Origin: Hypoxylon rubiginosum
Taxonomy: Eukaryota > Ascomycota > Sordariomycetes > Xylariales > Hypoxylaceae
Reading direction: 5' to 3'
DNA: 64,000 nt
Assembly (NCBI GenBank): GCA_902806565.1
Contig: CADCXA010000056.1
Location: forward strand, 186,001-250,000
Under the pieces are notes generated by a model. The model ran no database searches. It was not told where the DNA came from and saw only the letters and a list, made by a program, of their open reading frames with translations. This document shows, piece after piece, positions 12,219 to 24,935 of the stretch; positions within the stretch are counted from its first letter, which is position 1, and the number at the start of each line of letters is the position of its first letter. A program made the translations under genes and the position numbers.

Positions 12219-13243
12219 ATGCATCTCCAGCACAGACACACCTCATCCCTACTCGCCCTCTCCCTACTCACACCCCCAGCCTCGTGCACCTTCTTCTACG
12301 ACTACCTCAGGGCGAACATCGACCCGGCCACATGGGACGCCGCCCTGTCGGCCCCGAACGCCACGGGCACGTACCCGATGCCCGGGTTCAACATCTCGGG
12401 ATCCTTCTCCGACATCGAGGTCCCCGGGTGGACGATGTCGGTCCGGGTGTCGACGAACCGGGAGACGCGCCTGCGAGACCCCGACGGCAAGAGCCGCTAC
12501 TTCACGGGCACCTCGATCTCGGCGCGGGCGCCCGACGCCCTGCTCCGGGATAACCAGGTCGTGCTCTCGGACGATCTCCAGGGGGGAGGGTCCAGCTGGA
12601 AGGTCCGGGCGTACGTCGTGGATGCGATAAGGGACAGGGTGGACGAGGAGGCGCGCGACGACGACGGATCTTGCACTAGTTTTCTGTCGGCCGAGTGTAT
12701 CAATGACTGGCAGGCCGCGTACGTGGAGTCTAATGACTCCGTCTCCATCTCACCGGATGCTTGTACGCGAGATCTGGGCGACGGCTGGGGCGTATGGGCA
12801 TCGCTCGACTGTAAGTACTTACTCATTTATCCATCTAATCAACCCGCAGGCTTGCCCCTGACCCCCGCCTAAGTTGTATATTCACTACTTAGTTTTGAAC
12901 ACCAATGAATACGCCACTAACAATTAACTCAGACATCCCTCTCTCAGCCTTCAACGGAACAGAACTCTTCGCGCGAGCGGACACGGACGACGAGCTCGAA
13001 GACGACGACGACAACGAGCTGTACGCGGACGCGGTGCGGGATATCTGGCCCGTGATGATGGTGTACTCCTCGACGGACGCCAACAACGTCACCAGGAGAG
13101 AGCAGGCGCGGCTGACGTGCGTCCGGGCCCGAAACGTCACCGAGGGGAGCGCCCAGCCCGGCGGCGCCTCCGTAGCGATGGTGCCGCCGATCTTTTGGTT
13201 GACGTTGGGAGCTCTGGGTACGGCCGTGTTCTTGGGGGTTTAA
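12219..13243 (+). CDS. Putative secreted GPI-anchored protein of unknown function
   Basis: I do not recognise a family. Exons are 12219-12810 and 12933-13243, with a 122-bp intron (GTAAGT donor, AACTCAG acceptor); coding total 903 nt (300 aa). The N-terminus has a signal-peptide pattern: a basic/histidine-rich start, a Leu-rich core and likely cleavage near PPASC. The C-terminus ends in a hydrophobic stretch (FWLTLGALGTAVFLGV) with no basic tail after it, preceded by a small-residue region (SAQPGGAS), as expected for GPI attachment. There are about six N-X-S/T sequons (NAT, NIS, NDS, NGT, two NVT) and about four cysteines in the mature part. An acidic run (DTDDELEDDDDNE) lies just after the intron. 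Inferred location is the plasma membrane or wall. A start further upstream at 12132 is possible but would put extra residues before the signal peptide. Confidence 0.82.
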
Positions 13244-14781
13244 AAGTAAGGCCGAGATGATGAATTGTGTGCTTTAAGGGAGCGACGGTCTGTAAAGGAT
13301 GAAATACCCTTTTGCATTGTTTTCTTGACAGCCATTTGTGATAGAAGAAGACCTGCTAGGCTAATGGCGTCAATCCTAGATTAAACCGAAAATATACAAA
13401 CGTATTTATGTGTTAGTACATGATTTAAAAGTAACCTGATCTAAATGTAGATATGTGCTACCTATCGAAGCTACTTCTCCCTTTTCACTTGGATAAGGCG
13501 AACCCCCAAGTGCTGGCAGTAATGAATAGTCTGGTCGTCCTGACACTTTACTAACATATTGGATATTTCATATAACTCGAGGGGCCAACCTCATCGGCAT
13601 AGGGTGATCGCACGATGGGATATAAACGACTAAAATGTGCCTCGGGGCATCAACATGTCTCCTCGTCAGCGACAGCGTGCCTATACTAGCCTCTCTTCTC
13701 TAATAAGACGTACTCGTCGATAAGCTGAGGTGACAAGACGTTTTCTACATTGGCCTTATGAAGGAAAAAAAGGCCTGTGGCGCGATCCGATTCTGTAACC
13801 AATGGATAGTTGGACGAGGAACCTCATTGATGTTTGCGAGTCCAACAAGACATGTTACATCACAGAGGACCGGCCAACACATAAACGACACATCAGAAGT
13901 TACAGTATCGACAATAACAAAGTCAGTAACCATACCCTCATTCCACTCCCCTTACCATCCTTCTTCAGCTACCCTCTCCTCCATCCTGACACCTTCTCTC
14001 CCGATCGTAATGAGCATATCACCTAAACGCAAGCCATATCACGTCACGAATCAAAGCAAGACCTCATGGAAACTCGAAGCGATTTCTTTTTATTCGAGAC
14101 CGTTTTGATAGATGAAAAATACTTCGCATTTTTTTTGCAGCGAACAGCCAAAGTAGCTTAGTAGACACGAAGCAATCGACGCCGAGAAGAGCGCGCTCAA
14201 CATAAAATGGGGGAGGGGGAAAGGTTGATCCCTTCCCCCTCCTCCTTTATCTACATACGTAAGGTACGCAACGCAACACGCCGTCCAAACTCCCTGCCTG
14301 GTGGCTTTATGACCAAATGCGTCTTGTTTACCGAACGGTGGGGAAAAGTGTAGTTGTAGAGAGGAATGGCTGTTTCGAATCGTTAATGAGCAGTCACACC
14401 GCTCGCCACATAAATTTCTTCCAAACTTATGACACCGACTATCACACTCAGGGGGCTACACTTCTTGCCTCCTACTCCTCGCTCTCAACAAGCGCGGTGG
14501 CTCGGATCGTTTCCTTCGACGGGTAGAATATTAGATTGGTTCTGAAAAAGTGTACGTCTCTCGTATTACAAGGGGGTAAAACGTTCTAAACGTTAGGATA
14601 TAGGCGGAAGTCGAAGGAACGAGGTATCATTAACGCCTAGGAATTCTAGACGGCGCAATTTCGGGGTTGGTTTTTTGGTACGCCAACGCGTACATCCAAG
14701 GTTGTGGTTATGGCTGGTTTAGAGTTGGGAGTAGGTCGTCTCATATGACTAGATGTCACTGTTTCGGGCACACTCAGTCTT
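13244..14781. other. Convergent intergenic region, GPI-protein gene / Kin4-like kinase
   Basis: About 1.5 kb of 3' flank for two convergent genes. Small overlapping frames around 13758-14108 show no protein-family features. Nothing else was recognised. Confidence 0.55.
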
Positions 14782-17700
14782 TCAAGGCTCGCCTCCTCGT
14801 GCCCGACCCCGTCTCCTGAAAAAGTCCATCACTCGTTTCGCGGCGCCGCTACTGCCCGCGTGATCGTGAGGCCTTCCATACTCCTCTCCATCGTAGGCAT
14901 CCACGAATCTTCTATTCTTCTGAAGAACACGGTTGCTACGTCCCGACTGTCGCCCGTCGTACTGGTCCGAATCATAACCGCTTTGGTAAGGTGCTGAGTT
15001 CGGCGGTTTTCGCTGCGGGGGCTCGATCGAAGACTCGGACTCAGAATTCAAAACTGCACCTTGCTGCAGATAGGAAGGAATTGCCGTGGGCCTCGAACTC
15101 GACGTAAATCGCTGTTGGCTAGGGCTGGCGATAGGACTAGCATTACGATCAGCATGGGGAGCCGAACTCAAGCGCGGCGACTGCAGTGGCTCATAAGTGC
15201 CATCTCCATATCGCTGGGTCATGTTTCCACGACTTTGCGGTTGATCTGCGTATCGACCGTACTCGTCCACCTCGGGAGGTTCCTGGATTGGTAGATCTTG
15301 CTGGGAAGCCTCGGGAGGCGGAGTTGTTGGTTCCTTGCTCAATCCCATCGCTCTCATAAGAGAGAATCGCCGGTTTTGTGGCTTCTCCAGCGATACCTGC
15401 GATCCGGCTATGCTACCACTTCGCTTCTTGCCCAGTCCCAAAGAAAAGGATCTTCTCGAAGCACGCGATTCCATAGAGGTTCTCGAGTCGCCAGGCATCG
15501 CGTTTGACATACTGATGGGAGGGTACTTCTTGGACGCCTTCTCCCCTGGTTGATCCGGACGCTTCTTACGACCACCAAAGATCGATCCACTGCGACCGAA
15601 GATCTTACCTCCGATTTCGCCAATTGTATTCGATCTTCGATGACCCTTAGCTTCACCCGGGTGCTGCTGCTGGTGCGGCTGTTGCTGCTGCTGCTGCTGT
15701 TGCTGTCCCTGACTGAAACCCGACACCTGTGCAAATTTTGAAGGTACGGTGATGCTCGGTCGACCAAAATCCATGTCGGGAGTCTCCTGAGGGATGGGGT
15801 TCGAGATAACATAATTCTTAGTACCCTTTGGTTGTTGTATGCTTCCATGAGCGTTAGTACCGGCAACGGTTGGGGGTAGTGGTTGACCGTACGATGCTCG
15901 TGTAGAGGATGCTAATCTGGAGCCCGTGGAATGCATGGAACCGCCAGTAGCAGGCCGCCCAGTCGACATACTAGCAGCAGTTGCGCTCGTCATGAAGGCG
16001 TGATCAGACCCAGTACGAGGCGCATTTCCTCTAGGAGGCGGCACATCCCGCCGATGCGCGCTGGGTGGTTTCCGCGCATCTCGAGGAGCAGCATACTCAT
16101 CCCTCGAGACTGGCGGGTCCCTCGGTAACGGTTTCTCGGCCGGTGACGAATGAACCTCAACCGGACCTTGACTGGACGATCGAACGCGGGTCTTTCCACG
16201 AGGCGACGCGTCTGACTGTTCACCTCCTCTCTGCGTCTGAGTGACAGGCGCCACATACTCCACCTGAACAGTCCGTCTCTTGTTGTCTTTCTGCTTTCCG
16301 TAGGCCTGTTCTTCCGCATCGGGTTTGCCCTGCTTCCGTGTCGTATCGGTAGGAGCGGCGGCAGTGGGTTTTGGTTTCGACGGTTCCCGGACAGACGCAC
16401 TTCTCGCCAAGCCGCCACTGTCCACATCCTCGGTTGGCACGGTGGTGTTCTGGATCTCGCTGCTGGTCGTGGTCGAACTAGTAATAAACTCTACCACTTG
16501 CGCGTACTCGCTGAGCCAACTATGCCGAGCTACCTCGAACAGATCGGCACGTTTTCGGGGAGAGGGGACAAGTATTCGGCGGAGTAGGTCCCGTGCGTGG
16601 GGAGTAACGTATTCGGGAAATGTGAGAGGAGTATTCACGATATACTTATAGAGAAGGTTGATGTTGTCACCTTCGGGGTTGGCGGGATCATCATCGAACG
16701 GTAGGTATCCAGCAAGCATGGCGTACTAAAGTACATACTGTAAGCAAACCAGGAACAAGGAGACACGATTTATGCTGCGTAACTTACCAGAATAACTCCA
16801 CAGCTCCAAACATCGACTTTGCGGCCCGTATACAGTGAGTCGCTAACCACTAATTCCGGTGCGGCATAGCACGGACTACCACAGCTGGTTTGCATCAAGT
16901 CACCTCTGCGCGTTCCGTTCTGCTTTACCTTGTCTAGGCCGACGCGCTTAACAAAATCCCGGTCAGACAGGCTTAGCTCCTCTTCCTCGGACAACTCGTC
17001 AATCGGGTCAAACGTGTTGGCGAACCCAAAGTCGGTGATAATGATATTGCGATTCCGGTCGAGAAGCAGGTTCTCGAGCTTCAGGTCTCGGTGGACGATA
17101 CCCTTTTTGTGAAGATATCCGACTCCCGAGATTAACTGTGCAAATAGTCTTCGTGCAGGGCCGTCCTTCAAGTATCGGTGGTTCAGAATATAGTCGAAAA
17201 GCTCACCGCCGGAGGCATACTCCAGAACGATTCCGATATGGCGCTCCGTTTCCGACATCTCGTGTAGTCTAACAATATTAGGATGTGAGATCCCGCGCAA
17301 GATAGCTACCTCGCGATAGATCTTGGCGAGGCGGGATGGGTTGTTTCCCACGCTATCGCGTCGAATGAGTTTGATAGCAACCTAAGTATTAATGAGTTTA
17401 AAGGTTATCTCGAGTTCGGGGAAGATTTCCAACTTACCTGAACACCTCCATCTTGCTTCCAACCGAGTTTCACTTTGCCGAATTCACCTTCTCCGATCGT
17501 ATTTCCTAGATAATAATCTCCGAATTTCGATCCTTTCTCGCGCTTGGAATGATCATGGCGGCTCCGACCACTACGTCGACTATCCTCGTTTGAATCGCTG
17601 GCACCAACAATAGGCGGAGTAGCAGCTTCTTCCGACTCTGTAACCCGTCGTGCGGACGACTGGGACTGGGCCTCATTTAGGCGCTCTTGTTCTCGTTCGA

Positions 17701-18433
17701 TATCATCTTCCGGCTGGGATACGATAACACGGTTAAGTACCTCGCTAGCCTCGCGCGACGGCTGCCTTGACGACGCGCCCGTGGCGTTTCTAATGGGCAT
17801 CGTAGTCGAAACAGTTTGTCTGTGATCTCTGTTACTAGCCGGCCGCTGAGTAGGCTCCTGCGCGAGATGCTGAGACGCGGCTCTTCGGCTTCGCGAACTC
17901 GGGTCATCATAGCCTCGTGTCGATTCCGACTGCCCGTTTGTACCACTCTTGCTGCTATCCCCTGGCGTCCGCCTTGGCGAATTTGCCGCACGTTCTTCGG
18001 CACGGGCTGCTCTGCGAGAGGTGGGTGCCGCGGTAGAACCATGTTGGGTAGACGACGTTCGCGGCGGCGCAACAGGAGGCTCATTCTTTCTACGGCTCGC
18101 GGTGGGTCTGTCAAACTCGGTCGAAGTGCCCGCCACCGGGACCGGCGAACCTAACGCGGTTCGCGACGTCATCGGGGATGACTGATGTTCTGGGAAGGTC
18201 GGGATTGGACTCGTAGCGCTCGCACTATTTCCGCTCGGTCGTCTAGACGGACGTCTCGAAGAAGCAGGCGAAGCGTTCGTGTTATCTCGACTACCATAAC
18301 GACCGTCTCGGCTGGGGGATTGGGCCGGAGTATATTGGCGGTGAGATGACGAGGCTGCAGCAGGTGAGGGCGTATTTAAGGCTGGCAAAGATGACGGCTG
18401 GTGGGGAGCTGGCTGCAATGCAGCCGAAGACAT
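14782..18433 (-). CDS. Kin4-like Ser/Thr protein kinase
   Basis: A CAMK/Snf1-related kinase of the Kin4/Frk1 type. In yeast, Kin4 acts in the spindle position checkpoint; a related Aspergillus kinase (KfsA) has been linked to septation. Exons are 17438-18433, 16788-17381 and 14782-16725, with introns of 56 and 62 bp; coding total 3534 nt (1177 aa). A 300-residue Ser/Pro/Arg-rich N-terminus precedes the kinase domain (about 305-610). Seen motifs: [12 protein letters not shown] (K336), HRDLKLEN (D431), DFGFAN (D449), CYAAPE and DVWSCGV. An acidic insert lies between DFG and the activation segment. [14 protein letters not shown] carries T497, at the position of the yeast Kin4 activation threonine. 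The long C-terminal tail is low-complexity with a polyglutamine run near 15680-15710. Both splice joins fall inside conserved kinase sequence. The subfamily is inferred from motif resemblance. Confidence 0.88.
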
Positions 18434-20214
18434 CTTCTACGCGACACGCGTAGGTCAGTTGTCCTAGCGAATAGGATGCTACTTCGGAAGGTACCTAAAG
18501 ACAATGAATTGAATGGTACCCCTAAAGGCGACCCTTTTTCCTTGGATAATCGGCCAAGTCGGTGAAGGAACTTGTCGATAGGAAAAGAGAAGGATGATGG
18601 GGGGGAAGGTAGGAGATACCTGCGTGCACTTCGGAAATTTAGGATTAAAAAAATTCCAAAGGTGCTGCCGGTGCGTTTGGTCCTCCAATAAGCCAGTTCA
18701 GATTGACATTGTGCGTTGCAATGGGGTACTATCTCGTTTGAACAGACGTTCCCCGTGGATAAAGCAGCTGATCGGCGATTCGGATCTCCTCTTTGGCAGC
18801 TTGTTATCTGACGAATCGGTTAGGTAGCAAAAGCTGAAGCTGAAGCTGAAGCAGGTTTGCAAAGTTGTAGAAGACGCGACGAGTCGGTCGCTAAAGCTAA
18901 AGATTTTAGACGGACGAATCAGCCTCGTCGTTGCTGCTGTTTCCAGTTTGGTAGCAGGTATTGTTGTGGTAATTATTTTTTCTTCCTCTTTTTTTCCCCT
19001 GAACCAACAATTTTGAAGGGGAGGCTTAGATGCACATGCAGATGCGGATGCAGCTTTGGGCACCAGTAATCTTCAGCTGTTTTTTTTTCTTTCCCTTTTC
19101 CCCCTGTCCTCCTTTTTCAGGTCTTGCCCTTTCGAATTTCCAGCAACACTAAGCAAGCAGTGAGAAACAAGTTGCGTACGAATACACCTGGTCGGCCCGA
19201 GTTTTTCGATTTTTATGACGAGAAAACACGAGAATTTAGTGACCTGGAAATCTGTCGCTACTATTACACTCTGGCGGTAGGTTGAAATTCGTCGAACTCG
19301 GGAAGCGGTGAATAAGCAGTTGGAAATCCGAAAAAATTAATTGACTGGGACGGGCGGATGTGCGGACGTTGGGACGTTGCGTCTTTGGCTATTTTCGTTT
19401 GGTCGGCCTATCAACCATCAACCATCAACCTAGAAGAACTAGAAGAGTGTTGACAATTTGACAATTCGACAATGGTAGGTTTTCCAGAGAAATGCTCGTG
19501 TACGTGTACTCGTGTAATCCCCACAGCGGCATCCACGGCGACGTTAAGCCTCTATCCGTTCTTCGCCGGCGCTGAGTCGAGTTTAATTGTAGGCCCAACT
19601 ACCAATTGAGTTGGTAAAGACGTTGGCTAATGCAACGCTTGACGGGATCGAGGGGGGGGACGCGTTGCGATTAAGGGGGAATAATGGCCGAAGACTGGCG
19701 CACTTATTAAAAAACACAAGAGGAAAAAAAAGGTTAAGGGTCTTTATGAGAGGCACGAAGAAAGGACTAGGTTAGGTTAGGTAGGTACCTGTAAGAGCAG
19801 GTAGCTGGTAGCAGGTAACAAAAAGGGGAAAAGGGTGCTGAAGGAGTTTAAGATGCAGACACCGGTTTTCCCGATTACGATAGGCTCTTGGGGGATGCAA
19901 GACTATTACAAAAGTTGAGGGATGAATTAAGTCCAAGTCGGAGTTGAAGTCAAAGTCGAAGCCTTGCCTGTATGAAGGCCAAGGAGACGACGTAAAGGGA
20001 GGCGACGAGGAAGAAGGAGGAGGAGGAAGAGGAAGCAAACCTCCCTACAGTCATCCGAGTTTGGCGAGCTGGCGAGTAGAGAGTGAGAGCGAAAATGAAA
20101 TTGAGTACCGATATCAATTGGGATATCAATTGGGACCCAAGACAATGATGAACGTTGCAGGGTTATCAGGGTGTCTGAGTGTGCAGCGAAGTGTGCGCAG
20201 TGCGCAGTGTGCGT

Positions 20215-20238
20215 TAGGTACCTACATGTAGGTACCTA
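20215..20238. repeat. Perfect 24-bp palindrome
   Basis: The half-site TAGGTACCTACA is followed directly by its exact reverse complement, so all 24 bases are self-complementary with no spacer. It contains the TAGGTACCTA core that recurs across the gene-free regions. Confidence 0.95.
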
Positions 20239-21150
20239 GGTGCTAGGAGGTAATGTGTGCAGGGTGGTTGCTTAGGGTGGGCGGTAGGTAGGGATTCCCT
20301 TGGCTGGGCTGGCTGGGAAATTGGAAGATGGACAGATGGGGGGACGCCAGCAAGGGGTCTTTTGCTTGGCCGCTGTCACACTTTCAATGCATTGTACCTG
20401 TATCTTAGCTGGTGTCCTAGCTATATCCCACCTAACTTACAGGTACCTAGGTATACATTATATTAATGTCAAAGGCTAAGGCCTACCTGGGGTATTGAAT
20501 CTAAATATCTACCTACGAAGCATCGCGTTCTACGTTTCCCTTCGCTGTACTATGTAAGTAATCCTGTATCTAGGTAAACTAAAAAAGAAAGGGACGCGAA
20601 ATATAACACTAGCTCAAATATATCGCGGCCCTTGTCGCGTGCTGCGCGTGGTAACCGAACCACGGGTTGCTAACCGGATCGAGTAATACGTGTAATATGT
20701 ACTACGGATAGGCGGCCGCGATAGTCACGCTCGGGTCGCACGACGAGAACCTCCCACGGTTCCCCAATGGTACCAATGCCACTAATGACGATAAAACTGT
20801 CTATTTTCATGCAGGTACAGTCTACTATGTAATGGTACATACATGTAGGATATTGTACAGATGTCAGATACCTATCTTATCGGGACAGCGAACCATTAGC
20901 TACAGCTACTCTCACCGAAAGCTTGGGTCCTGTAACCCGATGTTTATGTTATAATCCCCAATATCCTTCGTGAACTTATTAGACCGACTATTATTTTCAA
21001 AAGGATCGATGTGGGTTTAGTGTTTTCAACTTCTGCCTCTTCAGCCGAGTTAGCCCCCAAAAGTCCGACCATCATGCCAGCGTGCCCAGCTAAACTACCT
21101 GGTAATAACCCCGTATTATTGTTGCACATATACTGTACCAACCACCAACC

Positions 21151-21180
21151 GCATAGACAACCATAGACAACCATAGACAA
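21151..21180. repeat. 10-bp tandem repeat
   Basis: Three consecutive copies of CCATAGACAA; the first copy differs at its first base. Confidence 0.85.
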
Positions 21181-22190
21181 CGAAATCTTCAAGTCAATAA
21201 CAAAGGCTTGATATGGCTTCCATCCCGTCCTAACTCGACCACCCACTGTTTACGCGCTCTTCTGTAGCCTTATCCGGCCGAGACTACAGGATACAGGTTT
21301 CTATGTTTATGCGCTCTTACGGGAAGACGCGAAAAAGAAAATCGCGTAACCATTGTTGTTGCGTATGTTGTATGAGAAGGAGTGCAGAAAGGACTCGACT
21401 CCTTTGATATTCGGTCGTCCGCTGACTGGGATGTTCGGATCTACAATACAGGTATGTAGCCACCCATCTTGCGTTATTGTATATATCAGATGTCATTTAC
21501 AACTCAGCATTGGCGCTTAATAAGATCAAACGTAAATCCTACCAGTAGGAGTGAGAAACGACGAGAGCAACTCATGAGAAACCACATACCCGTCTTATGT
21601 TCGATATGAATAATAAGCAACGGCTTTCAAGCCATCAGCGTCGCCTTGCAATGCTTCATTAGTTCAACCGTCAAGTTGTTGGTTGCCCTATATTAACCAC
21701 GCTAGATTGAACAATCGATTCCAATGAGTTAGTTTTCATTCATTTTCCCCAATATACAGCTATACAGCTATGATACACGGATGGAATCGTGGCTTCATCT
21801 CAAAATTTGTTTGTCGTTTCCAGCTACAAGGATCTCCCTCTAAACAAGAGATCTGTCCCGCTGCCGTCTCTTTATTTGGGTCTGCTTTAAATGTATGTGG
21901 CGTTCACGAGCTGCTAAGATGACGAGCTTGATCCCCGTACCTTAACTTACCTCTCATATTTTCAACCGTTTCCCGAGTCCCGAGTCCCCCAAACTCTCCC
22001 AACTCCCGGCTTGGAGAGACCGAGCAATTTTCTAAATGGGCAAAGAAAATCACAAACGGGGATCATGAAACGACAGGGATGTGATCTACCAGGGGTCTAA
22101 AATAAGAAGAGAGACCCATTCCGTAAATGGTCATTTCTTTTTCATCCTTCCCAGCCAGCAACTCCATGTCCGGACACTCGACACTCGACA

Positions 22191-22230
22191 CGAACCAGCA
22201 CGAGCCAGCACGAGCCAGCACGAGCCAGCA
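22191..22230. repeat. 10-bp minisatellite
   Basis: Four copies of CGAGCCAGCA; the first differs by one base (CGAACCAGCA). It lies in the gene-free region upstream of the Kin4-like gene. Confidence 0.9.
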
Positions 22231-24562
22231 CGGCCGGACAAAGGTCACATCATAACACAATGGGAATCCAAATCCTGTCGGCCTTCCCTGCCTTCCATTT
22301 GGCTTCTTTTCGTCTTCTTCTCTTCTCCTCCCTGGCTTCGGTTATGATAGCGATAGCGATGATGCAAGGCTGAACCCTGCCTTATTGGTTACGGGTATTT
22401 TATTCGTCTTCCTGGTCTCATCCCAATCTCCAGCAATATCAATAATCATGCGTTGGAAAACAACAAAACAACACATGTCCACTTCACACCGAGGCTCCTA
22501 CGTTAATGTGCTATCCGAAGCGTTGTTGTTTGTTTCGTGGCATACGTATCTAGCTCCTAGGTAGTAAGCAGGAGTGAGGTCGCGATATATGGCCTATTCT
22601 CGCCGAGAATCATTGTTTGTTATGGCCGCAATAATTGGTCACAAACAAACAAATGCGACGATCATCAACATCTTGGGGCAAAGGAGAGTTGACGAAGGAG
22701 GTAGCCAAGGTTTTAGTAAGGCTGAAATGTCGACCTAGTGAGTGGCTGTATTGTTTTCTGTTTACAACTCGTACAACCTACAACCTACAACTACTTGTTT
22801 TCAAGCCGTTCAGAATACTACTACGAAGTAGATTCGACACCATATGATGAGAGATTCCTTTCCAGCTTTCGCTTTCAGCTCCGGCATATGACAGTCCCCA
22901 CCGGGCTGATAGGCTAGCAAGATCAGATCTTCTTGCATTAACATCGGAGATGACCATTCATGGATGCGAGCAGGGATCAGCAGGATAAGTCTGTAAATTC
23001 ATTCACGATCCAGGGCGCACTGCAAGCCTACGCAATGTAATAAGCGATTAACCGAAACGAGGTAAAGTCCCCAAAGAGCTCAGACTTTTATCCGCTTCCA
23101 GATCGTTGTCGTCCATCATTGTCGTCCTCAGACTTCAATCATTCCCGATAGGTAATGTCGAGGAAACGTATCATTCGACAGTCGTCATTCATCGAACCAC
23201 CAAGGCAATTTCGTTGTTTACAATATCACAATATCAAGGGACTCCCTCCCATGCACGAAACATTGTGGGAGCACACAAAGCCATAGTGTTCAGTGCAACG
23301 AGTCTACTTCAGAATTGACATCGGGGAGCTTGATCCCTAATTACTTTCCTCGCAGACAATTGGCTAATCTATAAGAAATACGCCGAGATCAATTCCCACC
23401 ATATTTCAATGCCCTACTTACTATGTATATAAGTGGCTAACTTGAATCCAATTTCCACCCAGTCCTTGATGTATACACCCGATATTCGACGAAGCCGGGA
23501 CGCAGTAATGAACCGGAAGTGACGTTTCAAGATCGAAGTAGCATCGGGGGGACGCTCGACATTATACATAATAACACTCGGTCGTCATCCGTGTCTCCAA
23601 GATCCTTAATAGCGGGAGACGTTAAAAATAAATTGGCGTGGGGAGCCACAGGGGGAAAATACATATGAGGTAGCTGGGCGAAACATTTCTTGGTAGATTT
23701 GATATCTTCAGGTCAGCCACTGCAAGCCCCCAGAGGCGATCACCCGTTACCCGATCCTGCCTCCCAACTTTCCGGTTCTTCCTGATTACTACTGACCGTC
23801 TGGCTTTGCGACGTGACTACATCACATCGTATATTGAGATTCTTACCACGCGAAGGAAATCATGTTACCTCTGTACGCCAAGTTTCCGTCAGTCGGAACA
23901 TTTTCCCTCACTACCTAGGTACCGTAAGCCAACTTGGCTAATGTAAGGTATCTTCGTCGTACGGCATCTCGGTGTCACATCAAACAAGTAGATGGCTACA
24001 TGGTAGACAACTTGGTCATATGGCAAAATACCATGGAGTAGGTTAACCCACGAACTCGTAGACCTAAGGCAGATGAGAATATGTCTCGGAAACGCGGATC
24101 GTAAAGATTATGATACTTTGACTGACTTGGATATTATGTCTCTCACAAGATCTACAATCCCATATAATGAATGATATTTAAACTGCCTAGGTACGCTTCT
24201 AGGCGGTAGCACGAGGCGAATATGCAATGGTACTTCGGTCAACAATCGGACGTCGCATCATCACATGGCACTTGCGGTTCCCCCTACTCAAATACCTCCC
24301 CATCAACGCTGCTCCCGAGAAAAGCGTCGACTTCACGCAGGAAAACCGCTCATGCCGCAAGATAGACGCAGGGTAACAAAGCCAATCTAGAGCCGGCCTT
24401 CCGCACTACACAAGCCCCATCGATAGAAGCTGTGTCATTTCATTGTCTCTTTCGCCCCTGTTCCGACGACGAGGCTACATAGCTTACGAGACTTGTCGAA
24501 AACGCTCAGGTAAAATAGGACTAGGCGGCCTAGTGACATATTTCTGTCGGCGTTGCAGCTCT

Positions 24563-24596
24563 GGTAGGTAGGTAGGTAGGTAGGTAGGTAGGTAGG
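24563..24596. repeat. GGTA tetranucleotide microsatellite
   Basis: About eight uninterrupted copies of GGTA, roughly 340 bp beyond the 3' end of gwt1. Translated frames across it give a Tyr/Leu/Pro/Thr repeat and are artefacts. Confidence 0.95.
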
Positions 24597-24935
24597 AGGA
24601 ACTCGTCTTCGAGCCGTAGGAGCCGACATTGCTCTCTTTAATAACCATTCTCATTATACTGTTAACAAAAAAACTGTTACAACCCGGGGTGATCTTTGTC
24701 GTCGCCTTTGAAATAGAATACACTATCCCAAGCCCATCTCTTTGTCTTTCTGCTGAGCACCTCTTATTTGAAACGATGGTTTATGGGCAAGCACACCAAA
24801 TTCTAGAAAGAGGGAAGGGGAGGTGTGTAGAGAAGACTGGATGGAACTCGTTACGGGTAAGATATTAAAGTAGTACGGAGCAACACATATTTCAACTAGA
24901 TCAATATTCTATCCTCTAACTGCTATGCCCACGTT

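Larger units (their letters stand above)
18434..24935. other. Long gene-free region upstream of the Kin4-like kinase
   Basis: About 6.5 kb separates the kinase start codon from the 3' end of gwt1. No supported gene was found. It holds homopurine/homopyrimidine tracts (for example 19079-19120 and 19980-20040), a perfect 24-bp palindrome at 20215-20238, minisatellites at 21151-21180 and 22191-22230, and a GGTA microsatellite at 24563-24596. Part may be a long leader or regulatory region of the kinase gene. Confidence 0.5.

Noticed and set aside
24484..24723. Frame with repeated Tyr-Leu-Pro-Thr
   Set aside because: It is a translation of the GGTA microsatellite.
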